Position numbers and translations under genes: made by a program
DNA from: Micromonospora craniellae
GTDB taxonomy: Bacteria > Actinomycetota > Actinomycetes > Mycobacteriales > Micromonosporaceae
Direction: 5' to 3'
DNA length: 64,000 nt
Assembly: GCF_014764405.1 (NCBI RefSeq)
Contig: NZ_CP061725.1
Span: forward strand, 1,116,001 to 1,180,000
Notes under the pieces: model-generated
Seen by the model: the letters and a program-made list of their open reading frames with translations, nothing else
Told to the model about the DNA's origin: nothing
The model's database searches: none
Shown here: piece after piece, positions 41,356-48,771 of the stretch
How the letters are laid out: each line of letters begins with the position of its first letter
Position numbering within the stretch: position 1 is the first letter of the stretch

Positions 41356-42273
41356 GTGGCCAGCGTAGCGGTGACGAGGCGGCACGACCTGACCGACGCG
41401 CAGTGGGCGGTGCTGGAGCCGTTGCTGCCCGGGCGGAAGAAGCCGGGTCGGCCGCCGAAGTGGAGCAAGCGGCAGCTCATTGACGGGATCAGGTGGCGGG
41501 TCCGTACGGGTGCGCCGTGGCGGGACGTGCCGGACTGCTATGGGCACTGGCGGACGGTGTACGGGCTGTACCGGCGCTGGCAGCGGGCGGGGGTGTGGGC
41601 GGGGATCCTGGCCGGGTTGCAGGGTAGGGCCGACGCGCTCGGGTTGATCTCCTGGGACGTGAGTGTGGACTCCACGATCGTGCGGGCGCATCAGCACGCC
41701 GCCGGCGCCCGCCGGGGCAGTCACACGCAGGTCGAGCCGCCGGGCGGCAGCAGCGCCGCCGAGCCGGCGGATCACGCGCTGGGCCGGTCCCGGGGCGGTC
41801 TGACGACCAAGCTGCACCTGGCCTGCGAGCAGGGCCGCATGGTGCTGGCGTTCGTCATCACCGGTGGGCAGCGCGGCGACAGCCCGCAGTTCACCACTGT
41901 GCTGGACCGCATCCGGGTGCCTCGTCTCGGTGTCGGGCGGCCCCGGTGTCGGCCGCAGCGGGTCCTGGCGGACAAGGCGTACAGCAGCAAGGCCAACCGC
42001 GGCTACCTGCGGCGCCGTGGTATCGGCTGTGTCATCCCGGTCAAGGCCGACCAGGCCGCGAACCGCCGTAAGAAGGGCTCGGCGGGTGGCCGGCCACCCG
42101 CCTTCGACCCCAGCGCATACCGGCAGCGTCACGCCGTGGAGTGCGGCATCAGCCTGCTCAAACAGCACCGTGCCGTGGCCACCCGCTACGACAAACTCGC
42201 AGTGCGCTACGAAGCCACCGCCACCATCAGCATGATCGACAACTGGCTCCGGCGCCTCGAACGGCACTTATGA
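41356..42273 (+). CDS. IS5-family transposase
   Basis: A 305-residue DDE transposase. It begins (V)ASVAVTRRHDLTDAQWAVLEPLLPG with the DUF4096-type N-terminal domain (GIRWRVRTGAPWRDVPDCYGHW). The catalytic aspartates lie in WDVSVDSTIVRAHQHAAGA and VLADKAYSSKANRGYL. The YREK motif is YRQRHAVECGISLLK. It is complete and apparently functional. GTG start with GGAG five bases before it. Confidence 0.95.
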   Translation: MASVAVTRRHDLTDAQWAVLEPLLPGRKKPGRPPKWSKRQLIDGIRWRVRTGAPWRDVPDCYGHWRTVYGLYRRWQRAGVWAGILAGLQGRADALGLISWDVSVDSTIVRAHQHAAGARRGSHTQVEPPGGSSAAEPADHALGRSRGGLTTKLHLACEQGRMVLAFVITGGQRGDSPQFTTVLDRIRVPRLGVGRPRCRPQRVLADKAYSSKANRGYLRRRGIGCVIPVKADQAANRRKKGSAGGRPPAFDPSAYRQRHAVECGISLLKQHRAVATRYDKLAVRYEATATISMIDNWLRRLERHL

Positions 42274-42284
42274 CACACGACCTA

Positions 42285-42464
42285 AACCCCACCCCTCCCC
42301 CTCCCTCTCACCCTCCCCCGCCCTCTCCCGGTTGATCAAGGAGTTTGGGTCTTCGGCAGGGCCGGATCCCGACGCAAACCTCTTGATCAACTCGCCGAGG
42401 GGCGGGCCGAGGCCGGCGTGGGTGGGTGGGTGGGTGGGGCTTTGGGGTGGGTGGGTGGGATGGG
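42285..42464. repeat. C-rich/G-rich flanked hairpin element
   Basis: A C-tract (42287-42330, CCCCACCCCTCCCCCTCCCT-type) precedes, and a G-tract (GTGGGTGGGTGGGTGGG-type, 42419-42464) follows, a 61-bp hairpin (42331-42391). The hairpin arms begin GTTGATCAAG and end CTTGATCAAC, with ~18 of 21 positions pairing. The two tracts are complementary in kind, so the whole may fold as one long stem; each strand also has four or more G runs. No gene is present. Confidence 0.65.
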
Positions 42465-42465
42465 A

Positions 42466-42496
42466 GAAGCCCGTCTCGCGGGGCGAGACGGGCTTC
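42466..42496 (-). terminator. Terminator after tRNA-Glu (first copy)
   Basis: GAAGCCCGTCTCG and CGAGACGGGCTTC pair exactly around CGGGG, immediately past the 3' end of the tRNA on the minus strand. Confidence 0.8.
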
Positions 42497-42499
42497 TTG

Positions 42500-42575
42500 T
42501 GGTAGCCCCGACCGGATTCGAACCGGCGCTACCGCCTTGAGAGGGCGGCGTCCTGGGCCGCTAGACGACGGGGCC
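42500..42575 (-). tRNA. tRNA-Glu (CTC), with encoded CCA
   Basis: The acceptor GGCCCCG pairs with CGGGGCT (one G-T), the discriminator is A, and the genomic sequence continues CCA. The anticodon arm is CCGCC-CTCTCAA-GGCGG, giving anticodon CTC (GAG codons). The T arm contains GGTTCGAATCC. The body is identical to the second copy. Confidence 0.93.
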
Positions 42576-42782
42576 AGAACTTTCCTGGTTCACCGCCCCT
42601 GCGGGCGGTGTGGCAGTAGTCTAGCGGCGTCCTACGAGACTGCGGAATCTGGGGTGGGACGGTTCCGTTGGCCCAGGCCGGATACGGTTTCACTCGATCG
42701 GGTCGACCGCGCACGTCACCCAGCGGTGCGCCGCCGACGGCGGTGCGTCCCGGGAAACGCGCTCGGATGCCGGCACAACGAA

Positions 42783-42813
42783 ACGGCCCGTCCCGCTGAG
42801 CGGGACGGGCCGT
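42783..42813 (-). terminator. Terminator after tRNA-Glu (second copy)
   Basis: ACGGCCCGTCCCGCT and AGCGGGACGGGCCGT are exact arms, about 13 bases past the tRNA 3' end. Confidence 0.8.
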
Positions 42814-42825
42814 CACGTGAATCTG

Positions 42826-42898
42826 TAGCCCCGACCGGATTCGAACCGGCGCTACCGCCTTGAGAGGGCGGCGTCCTGGGCCGCTAGACGACGGGGCC
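42826..42898 (-). tRNA. tRNA-Glu (CTC), no encoded CCA
   Basis: The 73 bases have the same body as the 42500-42575 copy (anticodon CTC). The sequence after the discriminator A reads CAG, so CCA must be added after transcription. The 250 bp between the copies holds only the terminator and probably a promoter. Confidence 0.93.
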
Positions 42899-43032
42899 AG
42901 AACACATTGCGACACCACCTCACGATGGTGCCACCGAACTCTACCAGAACTCGTGACCGACGCCCCTGCGGAACGTCGGTGCTGAACTCCACCAGAGTCC
43001 AGCGACCTCGATTCTTGCGAATCGCGGCTGCG

Positions 43033-43104
43033 CTGGGGTACCAGGACTCGAACCTAGACTAACTGAACCAGAATCAGTTGGGCTGCCAATTACCCCATAC
43101 CCCA
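43033..43104 (-). tRNA. tRNA-Gln (CTG)
   Basis: A 72-base tRNA starting TGGGGTATGGGGTAATTGG. The anticodon arm is ACTGA-TTCTGGT-TCAGT (anticodon CTG), the T arm is GGTTCGAGTCC, and the acceptor closes with TACCCCA, discriminator G. CCA is not encoded. Order of transcription: Gln, Glu, Glu. Confidence 0.93.
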
Positions 43105-43200
43105 TCGGCCCCTTGCGGCACCGGGAGCAAACTCTACCCTCCCGGCGCCGACGGGCCAAATCGACTTCCCCAAACCGCCCTTGAGCTGTGTAAACGGCGG

Positions 43201-44004
43201 TCAGTTCGCGGACACGACAGGGTTGGCCAACTCGCCGATCCCCTCGATCCGGACGGCCACCGTATCCCCGTCCGTGATCGGGCTAACCCCCGCCGGGGTG
43301 CCGGTCAGGACGATGTCTCCGGGCAGCAGCGTCATCACGTGCGAGACGTACGACACCAGGGCCGGCACGTCGAAGACCATGTCCCGGGTACGGCCGAGCT
43401 GACGGACCTCCATCTCCTCCGGGTCGCGTCCCACCTCGCAGCGGATCTCCAGGTCGGTGACGTCCAGACCGGTGGTGATCCACGGGCCGATCGGGCAGAA
43501 GGAGTCGAACCCCTTGGCCCGGGTCCACTGACTGTCGTACCGCTGGAGGTCCCGGGCGGTGACGTCGTTGGCGCAGGTGAAGCCGAAGATCGCCCGTTCG
43601 GCGGCGGCCCGGTCGGCACGTCGGGCGCCCGGCGCGCCGATCACGACCGCCAACTCCGCCTCGTGCTCGACCTGCTTGCTGAACTCGGGCAGCCGGATCG
43701 CGTCCCGGGGGCCGATGACGGAGGTGGAGGGCTTGAGGAACAGCAGCGGTTCCTTCGGCACCTCGTTGCCGTGCTCGGCGGCGTGCTCGGCGTAGTTGCG
43801 GCCGACACAGACCACCTTGCTGGGCAGGATCGGCGAGAGCAGGCGGACGTCGGACAGCGCCCACCGGACACCGCTGAACGTGATCTGGCCGAACGGGTGT
43901 CCGGTGATCTCGGCGACGGTCAGCCCCTGCGGCCCCGCCTCCGGCTCCCCCTCGACGACACCGAACGACATTCCCTTGGCATGAGCGAAACGAGCGATAC
44001 GCAC
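43201..44004 (-). CDS. Fumarylacetoacetate hydrolase-family protein
   Basis: A 267-residue FAH-family enzyme (hydrolase or isomerase of acyl-pyruvate-type substrates). It contains ILPSKVVCVGRNYAEHAAEHG, VEHEAELAVVIG (metal-binding acidic pair), FTCANDVTARDLQ, AKGFDSFCPIGPWI and LLPGDIVLTGTPAGVSP. In mycobacteria and Streptomyces a homologue lies beside gltX near the leu genes; gltX is not in this window. GTG at 44004 is preferred because longer frames run into the iteron repeats. TACATT a few bases before it suggests a leaderless message. Confidence 0.88.
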   Translation of the reverse strand: MRIARFAHAKGMSFGVVEGEPEAGPQGLTVAEITGHPFGQITFSGVRWALSDVRLLSPILPSKVVCVGRNYAEHAAEHGNEVPKEPLLFLKPSTSVIGPRDAIRLPEFSKQVEHEAELAVVIGAPGARRADRAAAERAIFGFTCANDVTARDLQRYDSQWTRAKGFDSFCPIGPWITTGLDVTDLEIRCEVGRDPEEMEVRQLGRTRDMVFDVPALVSYVSHVMTLLPGDIVLTGTPAGVSPITDGDTVAVRIEGIGELANPVVSAN

Positions 44005-44019
44005 CAGCTCAATGTAGTC

Positions 44020-44136
44020 CGGTCGCAGATCGGACCGGCCAGCGCAATCTCGTCCGGTCGCAGATCGGACCGACCAGCGCAATCTCGTCCGGTCGCAGAT
44101 CGGACCGACCAGCGCAATCTCGTCCGGTCGCCGACC
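44020..44136. repeat. 35-bp tandem repeats (iterons) upstream of the FAH gene
   Basis: Three contiguous 35-bp units (44020, 44055, 44090), each with CGGTCGCAGATCGGACCG followed by ACCAGCGCAATCTCGTC (one base differs in unit 1), then a partial CGGTCG...GACCG fourth. Each unit contains the inverted pair CGGTC/GACCG. They lie between two divergent genes, 16 bases upstream of the FAH start. They may be operators or simply a tandem duplication. Confidence 0.85.
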
Positions 44137-44243
44137 GGGGCGGCACAGCTTACCCGCGATGATCAGCATCGGGGCCGGAAACGTCGCTTCGTACCCGCAC
44201 GACGTGCACGCGCCCCTAGCGTCGGCTGCGGAGGTTCGTTCGT

Positions 44244-45527
44244 ATGCCTGCATCGACACGACACCACAGGAAGCTCGCGGCGATCGTGCACTGCGTCGGT
44301 CTGCTCACGGCGCTGCCGGTCCTGCCGGCGGCCGCCGTCCCGGACGCTCCTGCGCCGGGCCGACCGCACGCGGTAGCCGCCACGCCCGAGCCCACCATGC
44401 CGTCGGCACCGCCCGCGGTACCCACGCCGACCCGGGTCGCCTCACCGGCCCCCAGGCCGGAGATCAGCGTGGCGGTCAGAACGCAGAACACCGCCGCGCC
44501 CGGGTACCGCATCGAGGTCCGCAACCGGGGCGACGCGCCGGTGTCCACCACCGTGCGCCAGGAGCTGCCCGAGGGCGTCACGGCGACCACGATCAGCGCC
44601 GGCGGCCGGGAGGTACGCCCAAACGGGGCGGCGGCGACCGAGGTCACCTGGCGCCTGAGCCTGCCGCCACGCAGCAGCAGGACGCTGGACACCACGTTGG
44701 CCGCCGCCCCGGCCCAGCAGCCGCTGACCACGCCCGCCTGCGCCTTCGGCGTCGACGACCAGCAGCCGTACGACTGTGGGTCGGCCACCTGGACGTCGCC
44801 GGACGCGCCGACGGCCGCCGCGACGGAGTCGGATTGGCGGCACCAGGCGCCCGCACTGCTGGCGGGTGCAGTCGCGGTGCTGGTCCTCGGCGCCATCGGG
44901 TTCGTCACCTGGCGTCGGCACAAGCGCCCGGTCGCGGCTGCCCTGGCGTCGAAGGGACCGGGCACGGTGTATCCGCGCCCGGCCGCGCCACGACCTCCGG
45001 CCCGTCGCCGTACGCCACCGGTCTGGCTGGTGGTGCCGGTGGCCGCGACGGTGCTCGTCGCCACGATCGGCCTGGCGGCGTGGACCGCTACCCGGCGGGT
45101 CACCGCGATCGACACCGACAGCCAGCCGACCAGCGGCGCCTGGAAGGGCACGGGGATCAGCGGTGGGCTCGGCGTCCCGCTGCGCGAGGACGCGTTCGAG
45201 TTCACCGTCTACCGGATGGCCTGCGAGCCGGGCCGGGGCGCCCGCACGTGCCAGGCGACGGTGGGGGTGCGCAACGTCACCCCGGAGCATCACAGCTGGC
45301 ACGGCAAGTTGCAGCGGGCGTACCTGGCGGACGGCAACTGGGTCACCACCGACGAGCAGGCCACCCGGCGGGCCAACCGGGGGCGGGACGTCTTCGCCGA
45401 GCCGATGGCGGCGGGCAGTCGTATGGTGCTGCCGCTGGTCTTCACCGTCGACGGCGCAGAGGCGCTCCGGCACCTGGAACTGCGCAGCGGCGTCTTCTCC
45501 CCCGGGGTGCGGGTGGACGTGCCCTGA
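44244..45527 (+). CDS. Secreted/membrane protein with two transmembrane segments
   Basis: A 427-residue protein. The signal peptide is residues 1-32 (KLAAIVHCVGLLTALPVLPAAAV). A Pro-rich stretch follows, then a DUF11/CARDB-like beta domain (ISVAVRTQNTAAPGYRIEVRNRGDAPVSTTV). Two transmembrane helices are at about 205-225 and 254-274. The C-terminal outside domain (TVYRMACEPGRGARTCQATVGVRNVTPEHHSWHGKLQRAYLADG) resembles DUF4352-type ligand or surface domains. The function is unknown. The start at 44244 follows GGAGG-like sequence loosely (GCGGAGGTTCGTT). Confidence 0.7.
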   Translation: MPASTRHHRKLAAIVHCVGLLTALPVLPAAAVPDAPAPGRPHAVAATPEPTMPSAPPAVPTPTRVASPAPRPEISVAVRTQNTAAPGYRIEVRNRGDAPVSTTVRQELPEGVTATTISAGGREVRPNGAAATEVTWRLSLPPRSSRTLDTTLAAAPAQQPLTTPACAFGVDDQQPYDCGSATWTSPDAPTAAATESDWRHQAPALLAGAVAVLVLGAIGFVTWRRHKRPVAAALASKGPGTVYPRPAAPRPPARRRTPPVWLVVPVAATVLVATIGLAAWTATRRVTAIDTDSQPTSGAWKGTGISGGLGVPLREDAFEFTVYRMACEPGRGARTCQATVGVRNVTPEHHSWHGKLQRAYLADGNWVTTDEQATRRANRGRDVFAEPMAAGSRMVLPLVFTVDGAEALRHLELRSGVFSPGVRVDVP

Positions 45528-45571
45528 CCGTCCGTTCGAGCAGCTTCGGCCGCGCAGGCACAATGAGACAT

Positions 45572-46534
45572 GTGACCGCCGAACACCTGACCGCGACGCA
45601 GTGGCGTGGTCGGCGCGTCCCCGCCGCAAGCTGGCTTCCCCTCCTGGAAGCTCACGAGAAGCGCGCCGACTCCCTTACCGCAGGCCACCGCGCCCGCAAG
45701 GCCACGAGGGAACGCCACGCGATCGATGACTTCCTGTACGACTACTACGGCACCCGGCCGTCCGTGCTCCGACGGTGGCACCCCGGCGTGGGCCTCTCCT
45801 TGGCACCAGGACCGCACGGCTCTGCCCCACACCGGCAGTGGCGTTGGTATGCCACGGACGCGAACGGGCTGGTGAGCTTCGACATCGCAGCGTTCCTCGC
45901 CGACCGGGCTGAGTCGGTACGCTTCATCCATCGACTGTTGTCCGCCATCTCGTCACGACCAGCCTTCACGGGCTGCTTCGGCCTGCACGAGTGGGCGATG
46001 GTGTACCACCAACGTGAGCATCGGCATCCACTCCCCCTGCGACTTGGGCAAGCGGGGACTGACGCGGTAGTCGAGTCTCACCAGATCCGCTGCACTCACT
46101 TCGATGCGTTCCGGTTCTTCACCCCTGACGCAGTCAGCCTCAACCGGCTTCAACCAACGAGGGAGAGCCGGGTAGAGCTTGACCAGCCGGGCTGCCTGCA
46201 TGCCTCGATGGACTGCCACAAGTGGGCGACCAAGCTGGGCCCTGCGGTTCCGGGGCATCTGGCGCTCGACTGCTTCGAGTTGGCGAGGGACATCCGGCTG
46301 CTCGACATGCAGGCGTCCCCGTACGACTTCTCCTCCTACGGGGAACCGGCGGTGGCCATCGAGACACCCGAGGGCAAGGCCGAGTACGTCGCTCGTCAAC
46401 GCGAGTTTTCGCAGCGCGCGGGCCGACTACGCGCCCGGTTGATCGATGTGTGTGCGGCGCTGCTTGAGGGAACGGAGCCACCGGAGAGGGTCAGGGTTGT
46501 CGGGTCAGGCCGACGACGGCGGCCAGTCGCGTGA
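45572..46534 (+). CDS. 3-methyladenine DNA glycosylase-like protein (uncertain)
   Basis: A 320-residue protein beginning (V)TAEHLTATQWRGRRVPAASWLP. It contains IDDFLYDYYGTRPSVLRRWHPGVG, CFGLHEWAMVYHQREHRHPLPLRLG, HFDAFRFFTPDAVSLNRL and CLHASMDCHKWATKLGP. Actinobacterial proteins with this sequence type are often annotated as 3-methyladenine DNA glycosylases; I cannot see a known glycosylase fold, so the function is open. GTG at 45572 or ATG at 45563 may start it. Codon use is less GC-biased than its core neighbours. The 3' end overlaps the convergent XRE gene by 44 bases. Confidence 0.68.
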   Translation: MTAEHLTATQWRGRRVPAASWLPLLEAHEKRADSLTAGHRARKATRERHAIDDFLYDYYGTRPSVLRRWHPGVGLSLAPGPHGSAPHRQWRWYATDANGLVSFDIAAFLADRAESVRFIHRLLSAISSRPAFTGCFGLHEWAMVYHQREHRHPLPLRLGQAGTDAVVESHQIRCTHFDAFRFFTPDAVSLNRLQPTRESRVELDQPGCLHASMDCHKWATKLGPAVPGHLALDCFELARDIRLLDMQASPYDFSSYGEPAVAIETPEGKAEYVARQREFSQRAGRLRARLIDVCAALLEGTEPPERVRVVGSGRRRRPVA

Positions 46535-47636
46535 CGTCGGCCGGTGCGGGTCCGCGTTGGATGGTCTGGGTGAGGAGGGTACGGGCGGCGGGGCGGCTGC
46601 GGACTTCGGCGGGTGCGATGCTGTCGGCGTCGAGGAGTACGTGTCCGGCTCGGCCGGGGTCGCCGACGTCGGGGTGGGCGTGGGCGGCGTCGACGAGGTG
46701 GGCGGCGCGGTGTTCGGGTGGCAGTCGGGGCCAGCCGTCGCTACGGACGGCGGCTTCGTGGCGTTGGACGGATTCGACGGTGTCGCCGAGGCGGTGGGCG
46801 GCGAAGGATCGGGCCGCCTGGACGGCGACCGGTCCGAAGCCGGTGTGATGCGGGTCGGTGTGGTCGAGGGGGCCTTCGGCGAGGGCGGCGGCGTGGTCGA
46901 GCAGGTCGTGGGCGTTGCGGCGGTCGCCGTCGGCGGCGGCGGCGAGTCCGGCCTCAAGGTGCAGGGTGCCGCGTACGGCGTGGTCGTCCGTGGTGGCCGC
47001 GGCGGTGAGGGCGGCGGTGAGGGCGAGGCGGTGGTGGCCGAGGGCGCGCAGCGCCTGGGCGACGCCGATGGTGGCGGGGGCGGTCAGGGTGGGGTCGTCG
47101 GCGGCGGTGGTGACGGCGCGGTCGGCGGCGAGCCAGGCGAGGTCGGCGTGGTCGAGTTTGACCAGCACGGCGGCGGTGATCCGGTAGGTCGACGCCAGCA
47201 GAATGCGGGTGCCGTGGGTGGCGTCGAGCAGGCCGGGCAGGGTTGCGAGGAGTTGCGGGTAGCGGCCGTGCTGGTAGCTCATCCAGGCGTGTGTGACCTG
47301 CCGGGCGGCCTGCTGCGCCGTGACGGTGTGCTGCGGTCGGTGCTGGTAGCAGGCCAGTGCGGCCCGGATCGCGTCGACACCGTCCAGAGTCGGCGTCGTG
47401 GGCAGCGGCCGGCGGGGGCCGAGGAGCATCTCCGGATCGAGACGCAGCACGTCGGCGATCTCCTGGATCACCGAGTACCGGTCGAGCTGACGTACGCCGC
47501 GTTCGACCTTGTCGACCCAACTCTTCGACTTGCCGAGCCGATCCGCGAACGCCTGCTGCGTCATGCCCCGGTACGCCCGCAGCTCAGCCACCCGCCGCCC
47601 GAGAGGCACGGAATTGTGGTCACGCCAACGGCTCAC
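46491..47636 (-). CDS. XRE regulator with TPR-like repeats
   Basis: A 381-residue protein. The N-terminal HTH is PLGRRVAELRAYRGMTQQAFADRLGKSKSWVDKVERG (residues ~10-50). A long alpha-helical C-terminus of Ala/Leu/His-rich repeats (TPR type; e.g. DHADLAWLAADRAVTTAADDP) follows. It resembles actinobacterial XRE-TPR regulators that bind peptides or small ligands. GTG at 47636 is chosen because it overlaps the stop of the small membrane-protein gene (GTGA), so the two are coupled. The C-terminal repeats contain many histidines. Confidence 0.85.
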   Translation of the reverse strand: MSRWRDHNSVPLGRRVAELRAYRGMTQQAFADRLGKSKSWVDKVERGVRQLDRYSVIQEIADVLRLDPEMLLGPRRPLPTTPTLDGVDAIRAALACYQHRPQHTVTAQQAARQVTHAWMSYQHGRYPQLLATLPGLLDATHGTRILLASTYRITAAVLVKLDHADLAWLAADRAVTTAADDPTLTAPATIGVAQALRALGHHRLALTAALTAAATTDDHAVRGTLHLEAGLAAAADGDRRNAHDLLDHAAALAEGPLDHTDPHHTGFGPVAVQAARSFAAHRLGDTVESVQRHEAAVRSDGWPRLPPEHRAAHLVDAAHAHPDVGDPGRAGHVLLDADSIAPAEVRSRPAARTLLTQTIQRGPAPADVTRLAAVVGLTRQP

Positions 47637-47797
47637 CTGCCGCCACCGACCGGAGGCACAGCGTCGGTCGGAGGCAGGGCGTCGGTCGACTCCCCACAAC
47701 GCGGACACCACCGCGACTTCACCCGAAACGCAAACAACCCAGCCAGGAACCCCAGCAATACGGCACCAAGCAGCACCGGAACCATCTCGACGATCAC
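47633..47797 (-). CDS. Small membrane protein with zinc-knuckle-like motif
   Basis: 54 residues: (V)IVEMVPVLLGAVLLGFLAG, one transmembrane segment (about residues 5-24), then RVKSRWCPRCGES and a Pro-rich end. The CPRC pair is a half zinc ribbon. GTG at 47797 follows GGGGAGG by ten bases, and its TGA overlaps the XRE-TPR start, so it is likely co-translated. It is too short for most gene finders. A 36-codon Arg-rich frame (47794-47904) also overlaps its start, with no ribosome-binding site; I do not list it separately. Confidence 0.6.
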   Translation of the reverse strand: MIVEMVPVLLGAVLLGFLAGLFAFRVKSRWCPRCGESTDALPPTDAVPPVGGGR

Positions 47798-47970
47798 GAC
47801 GCCCGCACCTCCCCGCAGGGTGGGGAGCCGGGCACCTGCCCGGAGCCAGGAATGCTTCGGCTGCGGGTGACGGGACGCGGTCGCCGCACGCGCCTCGTTG
47901 TCATCCGGTCAGATGGATACGGGTACTGGGACTGGGCCAGATGCTCCCGTTCTGAGACGTATCGATTCAC

Positions 47971-48000
47971 TTGTTCAGGTTTGCATCTACCCGATAGTCT
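47971..48000 (+). promoter_or_regulatory. Candidate promoter for the HTH gene
   Basis: TTGTTC and TAGTCT are spaced 18 bases apart, 30 bases before the leader ORF ATG. The -35 and -10 fit sigma-70-type promoters. It reads toward the small HTH gene. Confidence 0.45.
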
Positions 48001-48029
48001 AGTCGACAGGCAATTGCCGAAAGGATAGA

Positions 48030-48077
48030 ATGGATCTACCTACGTTCGGAACGTGGACCGTGGGCCAGGCCGCCTGA
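48030..48077 (+). other. 15-codon leader ORF coupled to the HTH gene
   Basis: MDLPTFGTWTVGQAA starts at an ATG with AAAGGA four bases upstream (48020-48025), and its TGA overlaps the next ATG as TGATG. The HTH gene itself has no ribosome-binding site, so it may depend on this leader. The peptide could also be the old N-terminus of the HTH protein separated by a frameshift. Confidence 0.45.
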
Positions 48078-48259
48078 TGGGGCCTTACGAGATCGCGCAG
48101 CGCCTCGATGTCTCGCGGCAGCGGTTCCAGCAACTCGCCCGGTACCCCACCTTTCCCAAGCCGTACCAAGAGCTACGGGGGATGAAGGTGTGGCTTGCCG
48201 AGGACATCGAGGAATGGATCGCCAAGTACCGACAGCCTCGACCCGCCGACGACGACTGA
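48077..48259 (+). CDS. Small AlpA/excisionase-like helix-turn-helix protein
   Basis: A 60-residue DNA-binding protein: MGPYEIAQRLDVSRQRFQQLARYPTFPKPYQELRGMKVWLAEDIEEWIAKY. It has a MerR/excisionase-type winged helix, with the usual trailing W-x-x-x-D-x-x-x-W. In mobile elements such proteins act as excisionases, but in actinobacteria many stand alone as regulators. No integrase is nearby. GTG at 48053 is an alternative start. Confidence 0.75.
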   Translation: MGPYEIAQRLDVSRQRFQQLARYPTFPKPYQELRGMKVWLAEDIEEWIAKYRQPRPADDD

Positions 48260-48339
48260 CGGTGGCAATGCCAAGGTGGCCGCTGCATAGGAGTTGAGGC
48301 GCTGCCGCACCGAAGGTGTTCTCCCAGCTGGTGATTGCC

Positions 48340-48771
48340 TTATCCCAGGTGCTCGGCGGCGATCTGCTCGGCGGCGGCTACAAACTCATCCAACTCGGTC
48401 GGGGTCAGGTTCGACTCCAGGAGCATCTGCCCGAGGACGAAGATTTCGATGCCCAGCACGGTCTCCGCAGGGATGTTGGCGATCAGTTCAGGCTCGCCCA
48501 CGGCGGCTCGGATGACGCCTTCCGTCTCAAGCGCGGGTGGAGTCGCGCCCTGCTCGTACCGGGCGCGAGCTGACGACACGAAGGCGGCTATGTCGGTCGG
48601 AGTGGCGTTGACTCCGAGGTGCCGGTGAACCGCAAGGGCGAATGCGGCCTCGATCAGCCGTAGGCTCCCGGGCAGGCCATGTTGCCTGATGTTCGCCGCC
48701 ACGGCGTCTGCGGCATCCCAGTCAGCCCTGGCGAAAGCTCGAATCAGGTCGCTCAGCGGGTTAACGTCCAC
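48340..48771 (-). CDS. Unrecognised 143-residue helical protein (cassette gene 3)
   Basis: No family recognised. It is nearly all alpha-helical and acidic: MDVNPLSDLIRAFARADWDAADAVAANIRQHG, then LRLIEAAFALAVHRHLGVNATPTDIAAFVSSARARYEQG, ending LTPTELDEFVAAAEQIAAEHLG. It has no signal or transmembrane helix, so it may be a cytoplasmic partner of the other two. GTG start overlapping the preceding gene by 11 bases. Codon third positions are less GC-biased than nearby core genes, fitting an accessory origin. Confidence 0.7.
   Translation of the reverse strand: MDVNPLSDLIRAFARADWDAADAVAANIRQHGLPGSLRLIEAAFALAVHRHLGVNATPTDIAAFVSSARARYEQGATPPALETEGVIRAAVGEPELIANIPAETVLGIEIFVLGQMLLESNLTPTELDEFVAAAEQIAAEHLG

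Larger units (their letters stand above)
41229..42282. mobile_element. Intact IS5-family insertion sequence
   Basis: A 1054-bp element with 20-bp terminal inverted repeats: left GGCCGTGTGTCATAAGTGCC (41229-41248), and right, read inward, GGTCGTGTGTCATAAGTGCC (42263-42282), one mismatch. TA is present on both sides (41227-41228 and 42283-42284), a probable 2-bp target duplication. It encodes one full-length DDE transposase. It was inserted in the iclR stop codon: removing it restores CTC TAA. Confidence 0.88.

Noticed and set aside
44020..44136. CRISPR array
   Set aside because: The 35-bp repeats are directly contiguous with no spacers, so they are iterons or tandem duplications.
44159..45562. 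N-terminal part of a 791-codon frame running through 44159-46534
   Set aside because: Overlaps the 44244-45527 gene in another frame; only the part from 45563/45572 has protein-like sequence.
47794..47904. 36-codon Arg-rich frame overlapping the 54-residue membrane gene
   Set aside because: No ribosome-binding site and composition close to random high-GC frames.
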